Below, in pieces: positions 19,734 to 27,311 of a DNA stretch of 64,000 nt. The translations under genes and the position numbers were made by a program. The notes under the pieces are model-generated. The model saw nothing but the letters and a program-made list of their open reading frames with translations. It made no database searches and was not told where the DNA came from. The DNA is from Saccharopolyspora shandongensis. GTDB lineage: Bacteria > Actinomycetota > Actinomycetes > Mycobacteriales > Pseudonocardiaceae. Position 1 is the stretch's first letter; every line of letters starts with the position of its first letter. Where the stretch lies: positions 52,889 to 116,888 of the forward strand of contig NZ_FNOK01000017.1 in NCBI RefSeq assembly GCF_900106995.1, in the 5' to 3' direction.

Positions 19734-19788
19734 CTACCGGGTCTGGACCGACGACCGGCGCGTTCGAACCCCGCGACGAGGGGCCGGC

Positions 19789-19833
19789 CTAGGAGACCCC
19801 GTCGCGGCTTCGAAGCAGGAGAACGCGAGCCAC
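19789..19833 (-). CDS. leuA leader peptide (attenuator)
   Basis: A 14-codon frame starting at GTG 19833 reads MARVLLLRSRDGVS and ends at TAG 19789-19791. It has three consecutive leucine codons (CTC CTG CTT), the mark of ribosome-mediated attenuation of leucine genes. The -10 box TAGCCT ends six bases before the GTG, so the transcript probably begins at the start codon and lacks a 5' leader. Downstream, CGCGACGGGG in the leader can pair with CCCCTCGTCGCG, which can also fold into its own CCCC/GGGG hairpin, giving mutually exclusive structures before leuA. Confidence 0.8.
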   Translation of the reverse strand: MARVLLLRSRDGVS

Positions 19834-19839
19834 GGAACT

Positions 19840-19870
19840 AGGCTAACCGCAGTAGTGGCCCGAAATGCAA
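19840..19870 (-). promoter_or_regulatory. leuA leader promoter
   Basis: On the minus strand TTGCAT (19870-19865) and TAGCCT (19845-19840) form a -35/-10 pair with a 19-bp spacer. The predicted start coincides with the leader-peptide GTG. Confidence 0.6.
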
Positions 19871-19969
19871 GCACCCCTTCCACATCGTGGGAAGTGACAC
19901 GTCACGATCTTCTCCCGCACGAGATCGAATCCGCCTGGCAGAGTGGTCGGTGGATCAACGGGAGGGTCG

Positions 19970-20251
19970 ATGGCGGGGAAGAAGGGGCGATCCGGGGTCG
20001 CGACGCTGATCAACGGTGCGGGTTTCCTGCTCGCCGCGATGCTGGTGCTGCACATCTTGTTCGTGGTGACCGGCTTCCCGGCGGAGAACGGGCTGGCCAG
20101 GTCGGTGGCGCAGGCCGCCGAGCCGCTGGCGCTGTTCTTCCCCGGCTTGGTGCAGGCGCCGGCCGAGGTGCTGCAGGTGCTGCTCGACTACGGCCTGGCG
20201 GCGGTGTTCTGGGTGCTCGTGGGCGGGCTGCTGGCACGAATGTTCGGCTGA
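19970..20251 (+). CDS. Small membrane protein, paralogue 1
   Basis: A 93-residue protein with two hydrophobic segments (GAGFLLAAMLVLHILFVVTGF and LLDYGLAAVFWVLVGGLLARMF). I do not recognise a named family. It aligns with the next gene over most of its length (LHILFVVTGFPAENGLARSVAQAAEPLAL against IHAVFAIGGANPDNGITKFVATWAKPLAL). ATG 19970 follows GGAGGG. The two genes are 28 bp apart and presumably arose by tandem duplication. Confidence 0.65.
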   Translation: MAGKKGRSGVATLINGAGFLLAAMLVLHILFVVTGFPAENGLARSVAQAAEPLALFFPGLVQAPAEVLQVLLDYGLAAVFWVLVGGLLARMFG

Positions 20252-20279
20252 CCAAGTCCGTCGTGCCACACTGGAGATC

Positions 20280-20630
20280 GTGGCGGATGACGTGAGCACG
20301 GATGCGCACGAGAACGGGGTGCGTCGCGCTGACCTGCGGCGGGCCCGGGCTCGGGTGGTCGGCGTGGTCAGCAAGGTGGTCCGCTGGGTCGGCAACGCGG
20401 GTGCCGCGCTGCTGGCGATCCACGCGGTGTTCGCCATCGGCGGCGCCAACCCGGACAACGGCATCACGAAGTTCGTGGCGACCTGGGCGAAGCCGCTGGC
20501 GCTGGGCTTCGAGGACCTGTTCATGCCGGACGACCCGCAGCTCGCGGTGGCGATCAACTACGGGATCGCGGCCCTGTTCTGGCTGATCGCCACGGCGATG
20601 GCGGTCCGCATCCTCCGTGCCATCGCCTGA
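20280..20630 (+). CDS. Small membrane protein, paralogue 2
   Basis: A 116-residue protein, GTG start at 20280, with a charged N-terminus (about 30 residues, Arg/Ala-rich) absent from its neighbour, then the same two-helix core. The conserved aromatic and Asn-Gly positions shared with paralogue 1 suggest a common fold and perhaps heterodimer formation. Function unknown. Confidence 0.65.
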   Translation: MADDVSTDAHENGVRRADLRRARARVVGVVSKVVRWVGNAGAALLAIHAVFAIGGANPDNGITKFVATWAKPLALGFEDLFMPDDPQLAVAINYGIAALFWLIATAMAVRILRAIA

Positions 20631-20647
20631 CAGTCCACTTCGGACAT

Positions 20648-20970
20648 CTAGTTTTCTTTGCCGAAGGGCGGCTCGAAGGTGAGGATGCCTTGGGGCGTGA
20701 CGTCGTCGACGCGCAGGAGCCGGGGGAGCAGGTCATCGCTGATCCCCGAGAGCTCGTCCTTGAGGCGCTTCGAAAGATCCCGTCGTGGGATTCGTGCAGC
20801 ACCGCGTTGTCGGTGAGGTCCACCACGACCCGGACCCCCTTCTCGTCGTAGGTGCTGATCTTCGACTTGACGTTCTTCCCGAAATCGCTGACCACGGCGG
20901 CGAGGTTGGTCTTCCCGGTCACCTTCACGTGGTCGCCGAGGTTCGTCCGGCGGACGGACCGGGCGGGCAT
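20648..20970 (-). pseudogene. Frameshifted hypothetical protein
   Basis: From ATG 20970 the frame reads KVTGKTNLAAVVSDFGKNVK, then KGVRVVVDLTDNAVLHESHD, until about 20775. The sensible continuation (LKDELSGISDDLLPRLLRVD to FEPPFGKEN and a stop at 20648) is in another frame. One frameshift therefore breaks a protein of about 105 residues. It could be a sequencing error. No family is recognised. The rest of 20971-21187 shows no clear gene. Confidence 0.5.
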
Positions 20971-21187
20971 CGCCGAGGGCGGTGTTGGTGCCCGTCCTGC
21001 CCCTGCCGCTGCCCCGTCGTCCGAGCGCCGGTCGAATTCGCTGCTCCTCGGCCGGATGTGATCGAGCCCAAGCTGTGACGCCGGTGGCGTTCGGCGGTGC
21101 GACGGCTTCCGGCGCGTGACAATCGGGTGCAACCCAATGCCGCTCGGCGTGGAGCGCGTGTCCCCAAAGCACCGAAGGGATGTGCGT

Positions 21188-22981
21188 GTGACGATCCGAG
21201 CGCTCCCCGGCACCTTGCTGCCGCCCTGGCTGTTGCGGATGTTGCGGCCCGTGCCGATTCCGGCGGACTGGACCCGGGCGTGCGCGGCGAGCATCGGCGT
21301 GGGGCTTCCGCAGGTCGCGGGCCTGCTGACCGGCCGGATCGAGGAGGCCGTGCTCGCCTCGGTCGGCGCGCTGTGCGCGAGTTTCTCCGACCTGACCGGC
21401 TCCTACGGGTACCGGCTGCGCCGGGTGGGCTTGGCCGCGATCCTCGGCGCGCTCGGGTTCGCGGCCGGGGCCGCCGCGCCGGGCCCGTGGTGGGCGGCGG
21501 CGATCGTGCTCGCGGTCGCGGTGCCATCGGTGCTTTCCAGCAGGATGGGCGATCTCTGGTCATCCGGCGGCGCGCACATGCTGACGTTCTGCGTGGTCGC
21601 GACCGGTCAGCGTTCGGAGCTGCCGCTCGGCGCCCAGGTCTGGTGGTTCTTCGCCGGTGAGCTGCTGGTGGTCGCGATCATCGCCGCCACCTGGCCGTTC
21701 CGGGGCACGGCCCCGGCGCGGAACGCGGTCGCGGCGATTTTCGAGACCACGCTGCGCATGTTCGACTCACCGATCACGGCGAGGCAGGAGCTGACGAAGG
21801 CGCTCGACAATGCGCACGACGTGCTCGTGGGCGAAGGTTCGATGTCGCGCAGCCGCGTGCGCGACCGCCTCTACCTCGTCTACACCTACGCCACGCCGAT
21901 CGTCGAAGCATCGGTTTCCCTTGCGCACAGCGGAAAGCAGCCGCCGGAGCGGGCTCGCGAAGCGCTGCGCGAGCTGGCGCGCTGCATGCGAACCGGCGAC
22001 CTCCCGCCGCCCTACCGGCCCGGCGCCGACGACTCGCCGCTAGTGCGCGCCCTGGACCGGGGCATCGCGGACCTGGTCACCGCCTTCCGGCGCGCGAAGC
22101 TCCCGCGGGTTTCCGGCGATCACCGCGAGCGCTTCCGGCTGACCTTCGGCCGCTCCACCTGGGCGCAGGTGTGCCGGATGCTGCTGTGCCTGGCGCTCGC
22201 GGAGGGCATCGGGCTGGCGGCGGGCATGGCCGAGCCGTACTGGATCGCGCTGACGGTCGCGCTGGTGCTGAAGCCGAACTCGGGCTCGGTCTTCGCCCGC
22301 ACCGTGCTGCGCGCGGTCGGCACCGTGATCGGCGTGCTCGTCGCCTCGGCGCTGCTCGCGCTCGTGCCGACCGGCTGGTGGCTGCTGCCGTTCATCGTCG
22401 CGCTGGCCGCGAAGCTGCCCGAGGCGCTCAGCAGGCATTACGGCCTGTTCACCGCGGTCATGACGGCGCTGGTCCTGCTGCAGATGAGCCAGAGCGCGCA
22501 GTTCTTCCCGGCGGCCCGGCTGGTGGACACGGTCATCGGCTGCGCGATCGTCCTGGCCGGCGGCCTCCTGTTGCGGCCGTTGCACCGGGGACCGGCGCTG
22601 CCGAGCCGGTTCGCGGACGCGGTGGAGGCGGTGTCGGAGTACGTGTCCCAGTCGCTCGCGGGAGTCCGCCACGGCCGCCCGGCTCTCCGCCGCCGCACCT
22701 ACCGCCAGCTCGCGGACCTCAGGTCGGCACTGCAGCAGGAGCTGATGAACCCGACGACGGCGGCGGCGGCGGAGAGGTGGTGGCCTGCGGTGATCGTCCT
22801 GGAAAGAGTGGTGGACGCGGCCACGGAGAAGGCGGTCCGCAACGACCCGCAAGACCTCCAAGAGGCCCAACGCCTGGTGTCGACGATGCGCACCACGACC
22901 CGCCAACTCCGCACAACCCAGGTACCCCCGGCGGAACTGCGCGAAGAACTGGAGCGCATCTACACCGGCGTCGGCTCGTGA
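21188..22981 (+). CDS. FUSC-family membrane protein
   Basis: A 597-residue protein with two blocks of hydrophobic helices (about 35-165 and 355-465) separated and followed by soluble helical regions, the layout of the FUSC/YccS-like aromatic acid exporter group. The second block contains MAEPYWIALTVALVLKPNSG and RAVGTVIGVLVAS, typical of the FUSC_2 domain. GTG 21188 with GAAGGG is chosen. An upstream GTG-type start at 21116 would add 24 residues without hydrophobic character. The substrate is unknown. Confidence 0.82.
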   Translation: MTIRALPGTLLPPWLLRMLRPVPIPADWTRACAASIGVGLPQVAGLLTGRIEEAVLASVGALCASFSDLTGSYGYRLRRVGLAAILGALGFAAGAAAPGPWWAAAIVLAVAVPSVLSSRMGDLWSSGGAHMLTFCVVATGQRSELPLGAQVWWFFAGELLVVAIIAATWPFRGTAPARNAVAAIFETTLRMFDSPITARQELTKALDNAHDVLVGEGSMSRSRVRDRLYLVYTYATPIVEASVSLAHSGKQPPERAREALRELARCMRTGDLPPPYRPGADDSPLVRALDRGIADLVTAFRRAKLPRVSGDHRERFRLTFGRSTWAQVCRMLLCLALAEGIGLAAGMAEPYWIALTVALVLKPNSGSVFARTVLRAVGTVIGVLVASALLALVPTGWWLLPFIVALAAKLPEALSRHYGLFTAVMTALVLLQMSQSAQFFPAARLVDTVIGCAIVLAGGLLLRPLHRGPALPSRFADAVEAVSEYVSQSLAGVRHGRPALRRRTYRQLADLRSALQQELMNPTTAAAAERWWPAVIVLERVVDAATEKAVRNDPQDLQEAQRLVSTMRTTTRQLRTTQVPPAELREELERIYTGVGS

Positions 22982-23019
22982 GCGCTTCGGAGAGCGCGGC
23001 CCCGAAGCGCTCGCCGGCC

Positions 23020-23307
23020 TCAGCCGTCGGTGCGGCTGAAGTGGAACGGGCAGTGCGTGCCGCCCAATCCGATGGTGGTGGCGCGCTCGAACCGAAAACC
23101 GTGCGCATCCGGGTCGATCGCGTCGATCCAGTTGCGGTCGAAGTCGCACATCGCCGGGGCGAGCTCCGGCGCGGAGTTGGCGACCAGCACGTCGTAGTAG
23201 AAGCAGCGGTGGATGTCCGCGTGGAAACGCCGATCGTCGTCGACGGGGTGGCGGAACTCGAAGCCCTCGCCGAACGATTGGTGTTCACGGGTTTTCGCGA
23301 GTTCCAA
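23020..23307 (-). pseudogene. C-terminal fragment of an ATC-hydrolase-family protein
   Basis: The 95 codons encode only the C-terminal half of the L-2-amino-thiazoline-4-carboxylate hydrolase family, including CFYYDVLVANSAPELAPAMC, CDFDRNWIDAIDPD and GGTHCPFHF. Full-length members are roughly twice as long. The homologous part starts right beside the end of the ABC permease gene (stop at 23329), so the N-terminal half has been lost, perhaps when the ABC pair arrived. Translation from TTG 23307 is possible but doubtful. Confidence 0.65.
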
Positions 23308-23328
23308 CTGCCCGTCGGGTGCAGGTGG

Positions 23329-24669
23329 TCAGGTGGTGAGTGCGGCGATCGGGCGCACGCGGGTGGCGCGCAGGGTGGGGAGGACCGTGGCGGCGAGCGC
23401 GACCAGGAACGCGCCGCCGGCGATGGCCAGGTACATCCAGAGCGGGCCCGACGGGATCGGCGACCCGGTTTTGACGATGCTGTACGGAACCGCGGTCACC
23501 GCGGCCGCGATCGTGCCGAGCACGACCGCGATGCCGGCCGAGACCGTGCTCTCCACCGCCACCACGCCCAGCACCTGCGGCCTCGTCGAGGCCGTCAGGC
23601 GCAGCAGCCCGAACTCGCGGCGCCGGTTCCGGGTCGCGGCGATCAGCGTGTTCGTCACCGCGATCACGCAGAACATGATGATCATCGCCACGACGAGGTA
23701 GTTGGCGGCCGCGAACTGCGGCCCCATGTCGTTCGTCCGGCGCGCGGTGCCGAGCGTGCTGTCCTCCGTGCTCTGCATGTACAGCGTTCCGGTGGCGATC
23801 CCCACGAGCAGCACCAGCGGCCCGACCACTGTGCTCGCCCGGGCCGCGCGGGCGCTGAGGTTGCGCACCGCGAGCCTGCCCACGCTGCTCGGCACCCATG
23901 CCGCGGCACGACCCGCCGTTGCCACCACGGCAGGGCTCAACAGCGTCAGCCCGATCGCGATCCCGATGCACGCGGGTCCGGCCGCGGCCGCGAGCATCGG
24001 CCCGTTCGACATGAACAGCGTGCCGATACCGGCACCCAGGCCGACCGCCAGGAAACCGGTCGCCACGAGCAGTTTCGCGCGGGTGACAGGGGAACGCCCC
24101 GGACCGTCGGCGGACTCGGCGAGCGCGAGCACCGGCGCGACCCCGGCCGCCCTCCTGCCGACGATCGCGGCCGCCAACGCGGCGGACAGCAAGGAGACGG
24201 CGGCTCCCGCCGTCGGAGTTCGCCACGTCGTCACGAGTTCGATCCCCGCGCTCACGACGCCCGCGTCCACCACGCGGTCGAGGAGGAACGCGCCGAGCCA
24301 GACCCCGGGAAGCGCGCCGACCACCACGGCAGGCAGTGCGATGGCGATCGTTTCCGCGAGCACAGCGCGCCGCAGCTGCGCCGTGGAGGTGCCGATCGAA
24401 CGCAGCAGCGCGAGTTCCCGCTCCCGTTGTTGGATCACCAGCGCAACGGCGGAAACCACGCCGAACGCCACGATCACGACGGTCCACCCACCCATGATCG
24501 CCGCCAGGATCGTCAGGGATTCCGCTTCGCCGGACGGATCGGCGAGCCCGGTTTCGGCCAGCGCGGCGAAGGCGGTGAGCAGCGCGGTCCCCGCGATGAT
24601 CACGCCGGCGGAGGCGAGGTAGGAGCCGAGCCGGGCCCGCACGGTGCGCAGGGCGAGCCGCCACATCAT
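23329..24669 (-). CDS. ABC transporter permease, FtsX/MacB type
   Basis: A 446-residue protein with hydrophobic segments at the N-terminus and two FtsX-like blocks (GGWTVVIVAFGVVSAVALVIQQRERELALLRSIGTS and AATRNRRREFGLLRLTASTRPQVLGVVAVE), each followed by further helices. The RER-ELALLRSIG motif is typical of the FtsX domain. Such permeases expel lipids, peptides or drugs by a mechanotransmission mechanism. Its start overlaps the stop of the ATPase gene (ATGATG/TGA), indicating translational coupling. Confidence 0.9.
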   Translation of the reverse strand: MMWRLALRTVRARLGSYLASAGVIIAGTALLTAFAALAETGLADPSGEAESLTILAAIMGGWTVVIVAFGVVSAVALVIQQRERELALLRSIGTSTAQLRRAVLAETIAIALPAVVVGALPGVWLGAFLLDRVVDAGVVSAGIELVTTWRTPTAGAAVSLLSAALAAAIVGRRAAGVAPVLALAESADGPGRSPVTRAKLLVATGFLAVGLGAGIGTLFMSNGPMLAAAAGPACIGIAIGLTLLSPAVVATAGRAAAWVPSSVGRLAVRNLSARAARASTVVGPLVLLVGIATGTLYMQSTEDSTLGTARRTNDMGPQFAAANYLVVAMIIMFCVIAVTNTLIAATRNRRREFGLLRLTASTRPQVLGVVAVESTVSAGIAVVLGTIAAAVTAVPYSIVKTGSPIPSGPLWMYLAIAGGAFLVALAATVLPTLRATRVRPIAALTT

Positions 24670-25460
24670 CGCGCACCGCCGTTCGGCCGGGCCGCACCGA
24701 GCGTCGCCATCCGGGCCGCGACGGCGTCGGCGCTCGGCCGGTGCAGGGTGTCCACCACGCGGCCGTCGGCGAAGAACACCACGGCATCGGCGACCGAGGC
24801 GGCGATCGGGTCGTGGGTGACCATCACGATGGTCCGCCCGGCGTCGTCGACGGCATCCCGCAGCAGCCCGAGCACCTCGGCCGCGGATCGGCTGTCCAGC
24901 GCGCCGGTCGGCTCGTCGGCGAAGATCACCGCCGGTTCGCTCAGCAGCGCGCGGGCGATCGCGACCCGCTGCTGCTGGCCGCCGGAGAGCTTCGCGGGCC
25001 GCGCGTCCGCGTGGCCGCCGAGCCCGAGCCTGGCCAGCACGTCGCGGGCGGCGGAGTCCGCGACCCGCCGGGACGCGAGTTCGGCGGGGAGTGTGACGTT
25101 CTGCCGGACGGTCAGCGTCGGCACCAGGTTGTAGGCCTGGAAGATGAATCCCAGCCGGTCTCGGCGCAGCCGCGTCAGGGCGGCCTCGTCGAGCGACGTC
25201 AGCTCGGTGCCTTCGACGGACACGGAACCGGAGGTCGGCCGGTCCAGCCCGGCCGCGCAGTGCAGCAGCGTGCTCTTGCCCGAGCCGGACGGCCCCATGA
25301 CGGCGGTGAGCGTGCGCCGGGGGAACGCGAACGTCACGCCGTCGAGCACGGTCGTGGTGGTGGCGCCGGTTCGATACGTCTTGACGACGTCGCGCAGCAC
25401 CACGCTGTGGCGCACGGGCGGCCGCTGGGCCGGTTTGGCCGGGTACGGTGTACGAGTCAT
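24666..25460 (-). CDS. ABC transporter ATP-binding protein, MacB/LolD type
   Basis: A 264-residue ATPase. Walker A is GPSGSGKS, the Q-loop IFQAYNLVPTLTVRQNV, signature LSGGQQQRVAIARAL and Walker B VIFADEPTGALDS. The GALDS segment and the RTG-TTTTVLDGV opening are typical of the MacB/LolD class that pairs with FtsX-type permeases. ATG 25460 is chosen. It lies inside a long inverted repeat and just after a -10-like box, so the mRNA is probably leaderless. The divergent TetR gene is the obvious regulator. Confidence 0.92.
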   Translation of the reverse strand: MTRTPYPAKPAQRPPVRHSVVLRDVVKTYRTGATTTTVLDGVTFAFPRRTLTAVMGPSGSGKSTLLHCAAGLDRPTSGSVSVEGTELTSLDEAALTRLRRDRLGFIFQAYNLVPTLTVRQNVTLPAELASRRVADSAARDVLARLGLGGHADARPAKLSGGQQQRVAIARALLSEPAVIFADEPTGALDSRSAAEVLGLLRDAVDDAGRTIVMVTHDPIAASVADAVVFFADGRVVDTLHRPSADAVAARMATLGAARPNGGAR

Positions 25461-25473
25461 AAATACACCGTAC
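25443..25473 (-). promoter_or_regulatory. Operator overlapping the ABC gene start
   Basis: A perfect 10-bp inverted repeat, GTACGGTGTA (25443-25452) and TACACCGTAC (25464-25473), spaced by 11 bp. The ATPase ATG (25460-25458) is within the spacer. On the minus strand TACGGT fits a -10 box six bases before the ATG. A protein bound here would block both the promoter and start of a leaderless transcript, a classic TetR-type arrangement. Confidence 0.65.
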
Positions 25474-25577
25474 TCGATCACATCCGAGAAATAGCGACAG
25501 GTCTTGAAATCCTCGGTTAACTAGGAAAAACAGCGAGCGACGTGCGCTAATCGACACGATATCGCCGTCGAGTATGC

Positions 25578-25607
25578 TTTCGTCACGAACATCGATCCGT
25601 GACGAAA
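25578..25607 (+). promoter_or_regulatory. Inverted repeat before the TetR gene
   Basis: TTTCGTCAC (25578-25586) and GTGACGAAA (25599-25607) with a 12-bp spacer, directly after a TATGCT -10-like box (25573-25578) and just before the tetR ATG. It could be a self-regulatory operator or a hairpin in the mRNA leader. Its sequence differs from the 25443 repeat. Confidence 0.5.
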
Positions 25608-25618
25608 AGGAGCGTGCG

Positions 25619-26416
25619 ATGGGGAACTGCCTGGTGTGCGGGCGGGAGCTGCCGCCGCCCGGCCGCGGGCGCCCGCAGCAGTACTGCACGCGGGCCTGCC
25701 GCGCGCGGGCCTACCGCGAGCGCGTTGCGGAGAAGCAGCAGCAGGATTCCGGGCAGCCGGAAGAAGCGCCCGCGCTGACCGTGGAGCGCATCGTGGCGGC
25801 CGCGATCGCGCTGGCCGACCGGGACGGCGGTTCGGGGCTCTCGATGCGGCGCACGGCGGCCGAGCTGGGCGTCGGCGCGATGTCGTTGTACCGCTACGTC
25901 CCCGGCAAGGAGGAGCTCGGCGGGCTGATGATCGACGAGGTGTTCGGGCAGCGCCCGCTGCCGGAGCCGGGCCCGCCCGGCTGGCGGGCGAAGCTCGAAC
26001 TGTCGGCGCAGCGCGAATGGGAGATCTACGTCGAACACCCCTGGGCGCCGCAGCTCTTCGCGCTCACGACCCGGCCGCCGGTCGCGCCGCGGATGATGGC
26101 CTACACCGACTGGCGGATGCGCGCCATCGACGGGCTCGGCCTCGACTTCGAGACGATGGTGCGGTTGGCGATCATGGTCTCGGTGCACACGCAGAGCGCG
26201 GCGCTCTCCCTGGCGCGCGAGAAGCACGCGAAGGATTCCCGGGAGCACTGGCTGGGCATGCGGAACGCGAAGCACCAGGCGGTCTTCGACGCGGGCCGGT
26301 TGACGATGATCGCCCGCTTCGGCGAGGAGTCCTTCCGCGCCTCGGAGCCGGCGAGCATCTTCGAGTTCGGCCTGCAGCGGCTCCTGGACGGGGTCGCCCA
26401 GCTGATCCCGGAGTAG
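25619..26416 (+). CDS. TetR-family regulator with N-terminal Cys4 motif
   Basis: A 265-residue protein. The first 35 residues carry Cys4, Cys7, Cys23 and Cys27 (C-x2-C-x15-C-x3-C) and many Arg, resembling a small zinc ribbon. After a linker comes the TetR HTH (VERIVAAAIALADRDGGSGLSMRRTAAELGVGAMSLYRYV, about 56-96) and a TetR-type C-terminal ligand domain. It is divergent from the ABC exporter pair and probably represses it until a transported compound binds. ATG 25619 follows AAGGAG. Confidence 0.9.
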   Translation: MGNCLVCGRELPPPGRGRPQQYCTRACRARAYRERVAEKQQQDSGQPEEAPALTVERIVAAAIALADRDGGSGLSMRRTAAELGVGAMSLYRYVPGKEELGGLMIDEVFGQRPLPEPGPPGWRAKLELSAQREWEIYVEHPWAPQLFALTTRPPVAPRMMAYTDWRMRAIDGLGLDFETMVRLAIMVSVHTQSAALSLAREKHAKDSREHWLGMRNAKHQAVFDAGRLTMIARFGEESFRASEPASIFEFGLQRLLDGVAQLIPE

Positions 26417-26512
26417 CCGAATCCCGTTCGCAGGCAACGCTGTTCTCCTCCGCGGCCGAGCGCGATCGCGAAATCGGTCGCCGGGCGGGGTGGGCGCTGC
26501 TAGCTTGCGGCT

Positions 26513-27169
26513 GTGGATCTCTTCTCCCGCTCGTGGGCGGCGTTGCGCTCGGCCGTCGCCGAACTCTCCGACGAAGACTTCGCGCAGCCGTCCGGTTGCG
26601 CCGGCTGGCTCGTGCGAGACCTGGTGTGCCACCTGGTCATCGACGCCCAGGACGTCCTGATCACCCTCGTGACCCCGGCCGACGCGGAACCGACCCGCGA
26701 CGCGGTGACCTACTGGGCGGTCTCCGGCACGCCGCCGACCGGCGACGACCCGCTGGATGCGCTGATCGTCCGGCTGGCCGCCGCCTACGAGCAGCCGGAG
26801 CTGCTGAAGTTCCACCTCGACGACGTCGGCTCCGCCGCCGGGCGAGCCGCCGAGCTCGCCGATCCGAACCTCGTGGTGAGCACCCAGGACATGGTGCTCA
26901 CCGCGCGCGACTACCTCTCCGCGTACGTCCTGGAGTGGACCCTGCACCACCTCGACCTGATCGTGCACCTCCCGGACGCGGCGGGCCCGCCCGCCGGGGG
27001 CCTCGCCCGGACCCGCGAGATGCTGGAGGAGATCGCCGGGACGACGTTCCCCGCGTCGTTCTCCGCCGAGGACGCGCTGCTGATCGGCACGGGCCGCCGG
27101 AATCCCACCGACGCGGAGAAGGCCGAGCTGGGCGAGCTGGCCGCGAAGCTGCCGTTCGTCATCGGCTGA
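26513..27169 (+). CDS. DinB/maleylpyruvate isomerase-like mycothiol-dependent protein
   Basis: A 218-residue helical-bundle protein. The N-terminal motif GCAGWLVRDLVCHLVIDAQD and the later EWTLHHLDLIVHL supply His residues matching the metal site of the DinB/MDMPI fold, used by mycothiol-dependent enzymes of actinobacteria. The exact reaction cannot be told. GTG 26513 begins MDLFSRSWAAL at the family start. Confidence 0.75.
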   Translation: MDLFSRSWAALRSAVAELSDEDFAQPSGCAGWLVRDLVCHLVIDAQDVLITLVTPADAEPTRDAVTYWAVSGTPPTGDDPLDALIVRLAAAYEQPELLKFHLDDVGSAAGRAAELADPNLVVSTQDMVLTARDYLSAYVLEWTLHHLDLIVHLPDAAGPPAGGLARTREMLEEIAGTTFPASFSAEDALLIGTGRRNPTDAEKAELGELAAKLPFVIG

Positions 27170-27233
27170 TCAGTCCACCATTGACCGCAAGCCTCTGGGA
27201 CTTCCCGAGTTTGCCCAAGCGGCCGTCTGGTGC

Positions 27234-27297
27234 GTCGATTTCGCGCGAAATCGACGTTCCCCGTGAGGGCGAGATGGCGATTTCGCGCGAAATCGCC
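27234..27297. repeat. Phased TTTCGCGCGAAA palindrome array, 2 units
   Basis: Centres 27244.5 and 27286.5, 42 bp apart. Each palindrome extends to 22 bp (27234-27255 and 27276-27297). The cluster lies between the convergent DinB-like and kynureninase-like genes. Confidence 0.9.
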
Positions 27298-27311
27298 GGA
27301 GCCTCTGATGC

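Noticed and set aside
25578-25607. Treating the TTTCGTCAC/GTGACGAAA repeat as the same operator as at 25443
   Set aside because: The arm sequences and spacers differ, so a common binding protein cannot be claimed.
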